A stretch of DNA of 13,180 bases, taken from the NCBI GenBank assembly GCA_946478645.1, contig CAMLCW010000113.1, positions 1 through 13,180 on the forward strand, given 5' to 3'. This document shows positions 13,149-13,180 of this stretch, piece by piece; the stretch's first letter is position 1, and each line of letters opens with the position of its first letter. Under the pieces are notes generated by a model that was not told the origin of the DNA, did no database searches, and saw only the letters and a list, made by a program, of their open reading frames with translations. The DNA comes from an uncultured Variovorax sp. (GTDB lineage Bacteria > Pseudomonadota > Gammaproteobacteria > Burkholderiales > Burkholderiaceae). Position numbers and translations under genes: made by a program.

Positions 13149-13180
13149 AGGGCACGCTCGTGGTGCATCGCTGATCAACG

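Overview
The window looks like chromosome from a high-GC betaproteobacterium of the Comamonadaceae, most likely Variovorax or a close relative. The grounds are strong G/C bias at third codon positions, closely packed genes with ATGA and TGATG overlaps, a Bug/TctC-type solute receptor (a family greatly expanded in these bacteria), and gene families typical of this group. No phylogenetic test was possible, so the genus is an impression.

Layout. (1) 1-1582, plus strand: the 3' end of a DUF1365 gene overlapping a cyclopropane-fatty-acid-synthase-like methyltransferase, the tail of a membrane-lipid modification operon that begins outside the window. (2) 1554-5546: a catabolic island with an MHS-type MFS permease and a GMC flavoprotein alcohol dehydrogenase on the minus strand, and an IclR regulator transcribed divergently from the dehydrogenase across a 98-bp region holding a perfect palindrome. 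Its substrate cannot be told. (3) 5569-6203, plus strand: a Phd/YefM-RelE/ParE-type toxin-antitoxin pair with its own operator-like repeats. (4) 6194-7255, minus: an exported DUF2272 protein that overlaps the toxin gene tail to tail. (5) 12931-7301, minus: a five-gene run of IclR regulator, Bug/TctC periplasmic receptor, CoA-acylating aldehyde dehydrogenase (SauS-like), AMP-forming acyl-CoA ligase (SauT-like) and TauE/SafE exporter. All but one junction overlap. (6) 12942-13180: two palindromes in front of the IclR gene, then a long imperfect inverted repeat.

The most interesting part is region 5. A ligase making an acyl-CoA, a dehydrogenase converting acyl-CoA to aldehyde, and a sulfite/organosulfonate-type exporter fit the sulfoacetate route: sulfoacetate to sulfoacetyl-CoA to sulfoacetaldehyde, with sulfite released by Xsc and exported. 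Compared with the described sauRSTU arrangement, the regulator (IclR rather than LysR-type) and the uptake component (Bug receptor rather than MFS SauU) differ, and no xsc is in the window. The assignment is therefore a hypothesis. A (TCGG)n tetranucleotide tract sits directly in the leader of the dehydrogenase gene.

No tRNA, rRNA, CRISPR array, transposase or convincing intrinsic terminator was seen. Both convergent gene pairs overlap at their 3' ends, leaving no room for a terminator between them.
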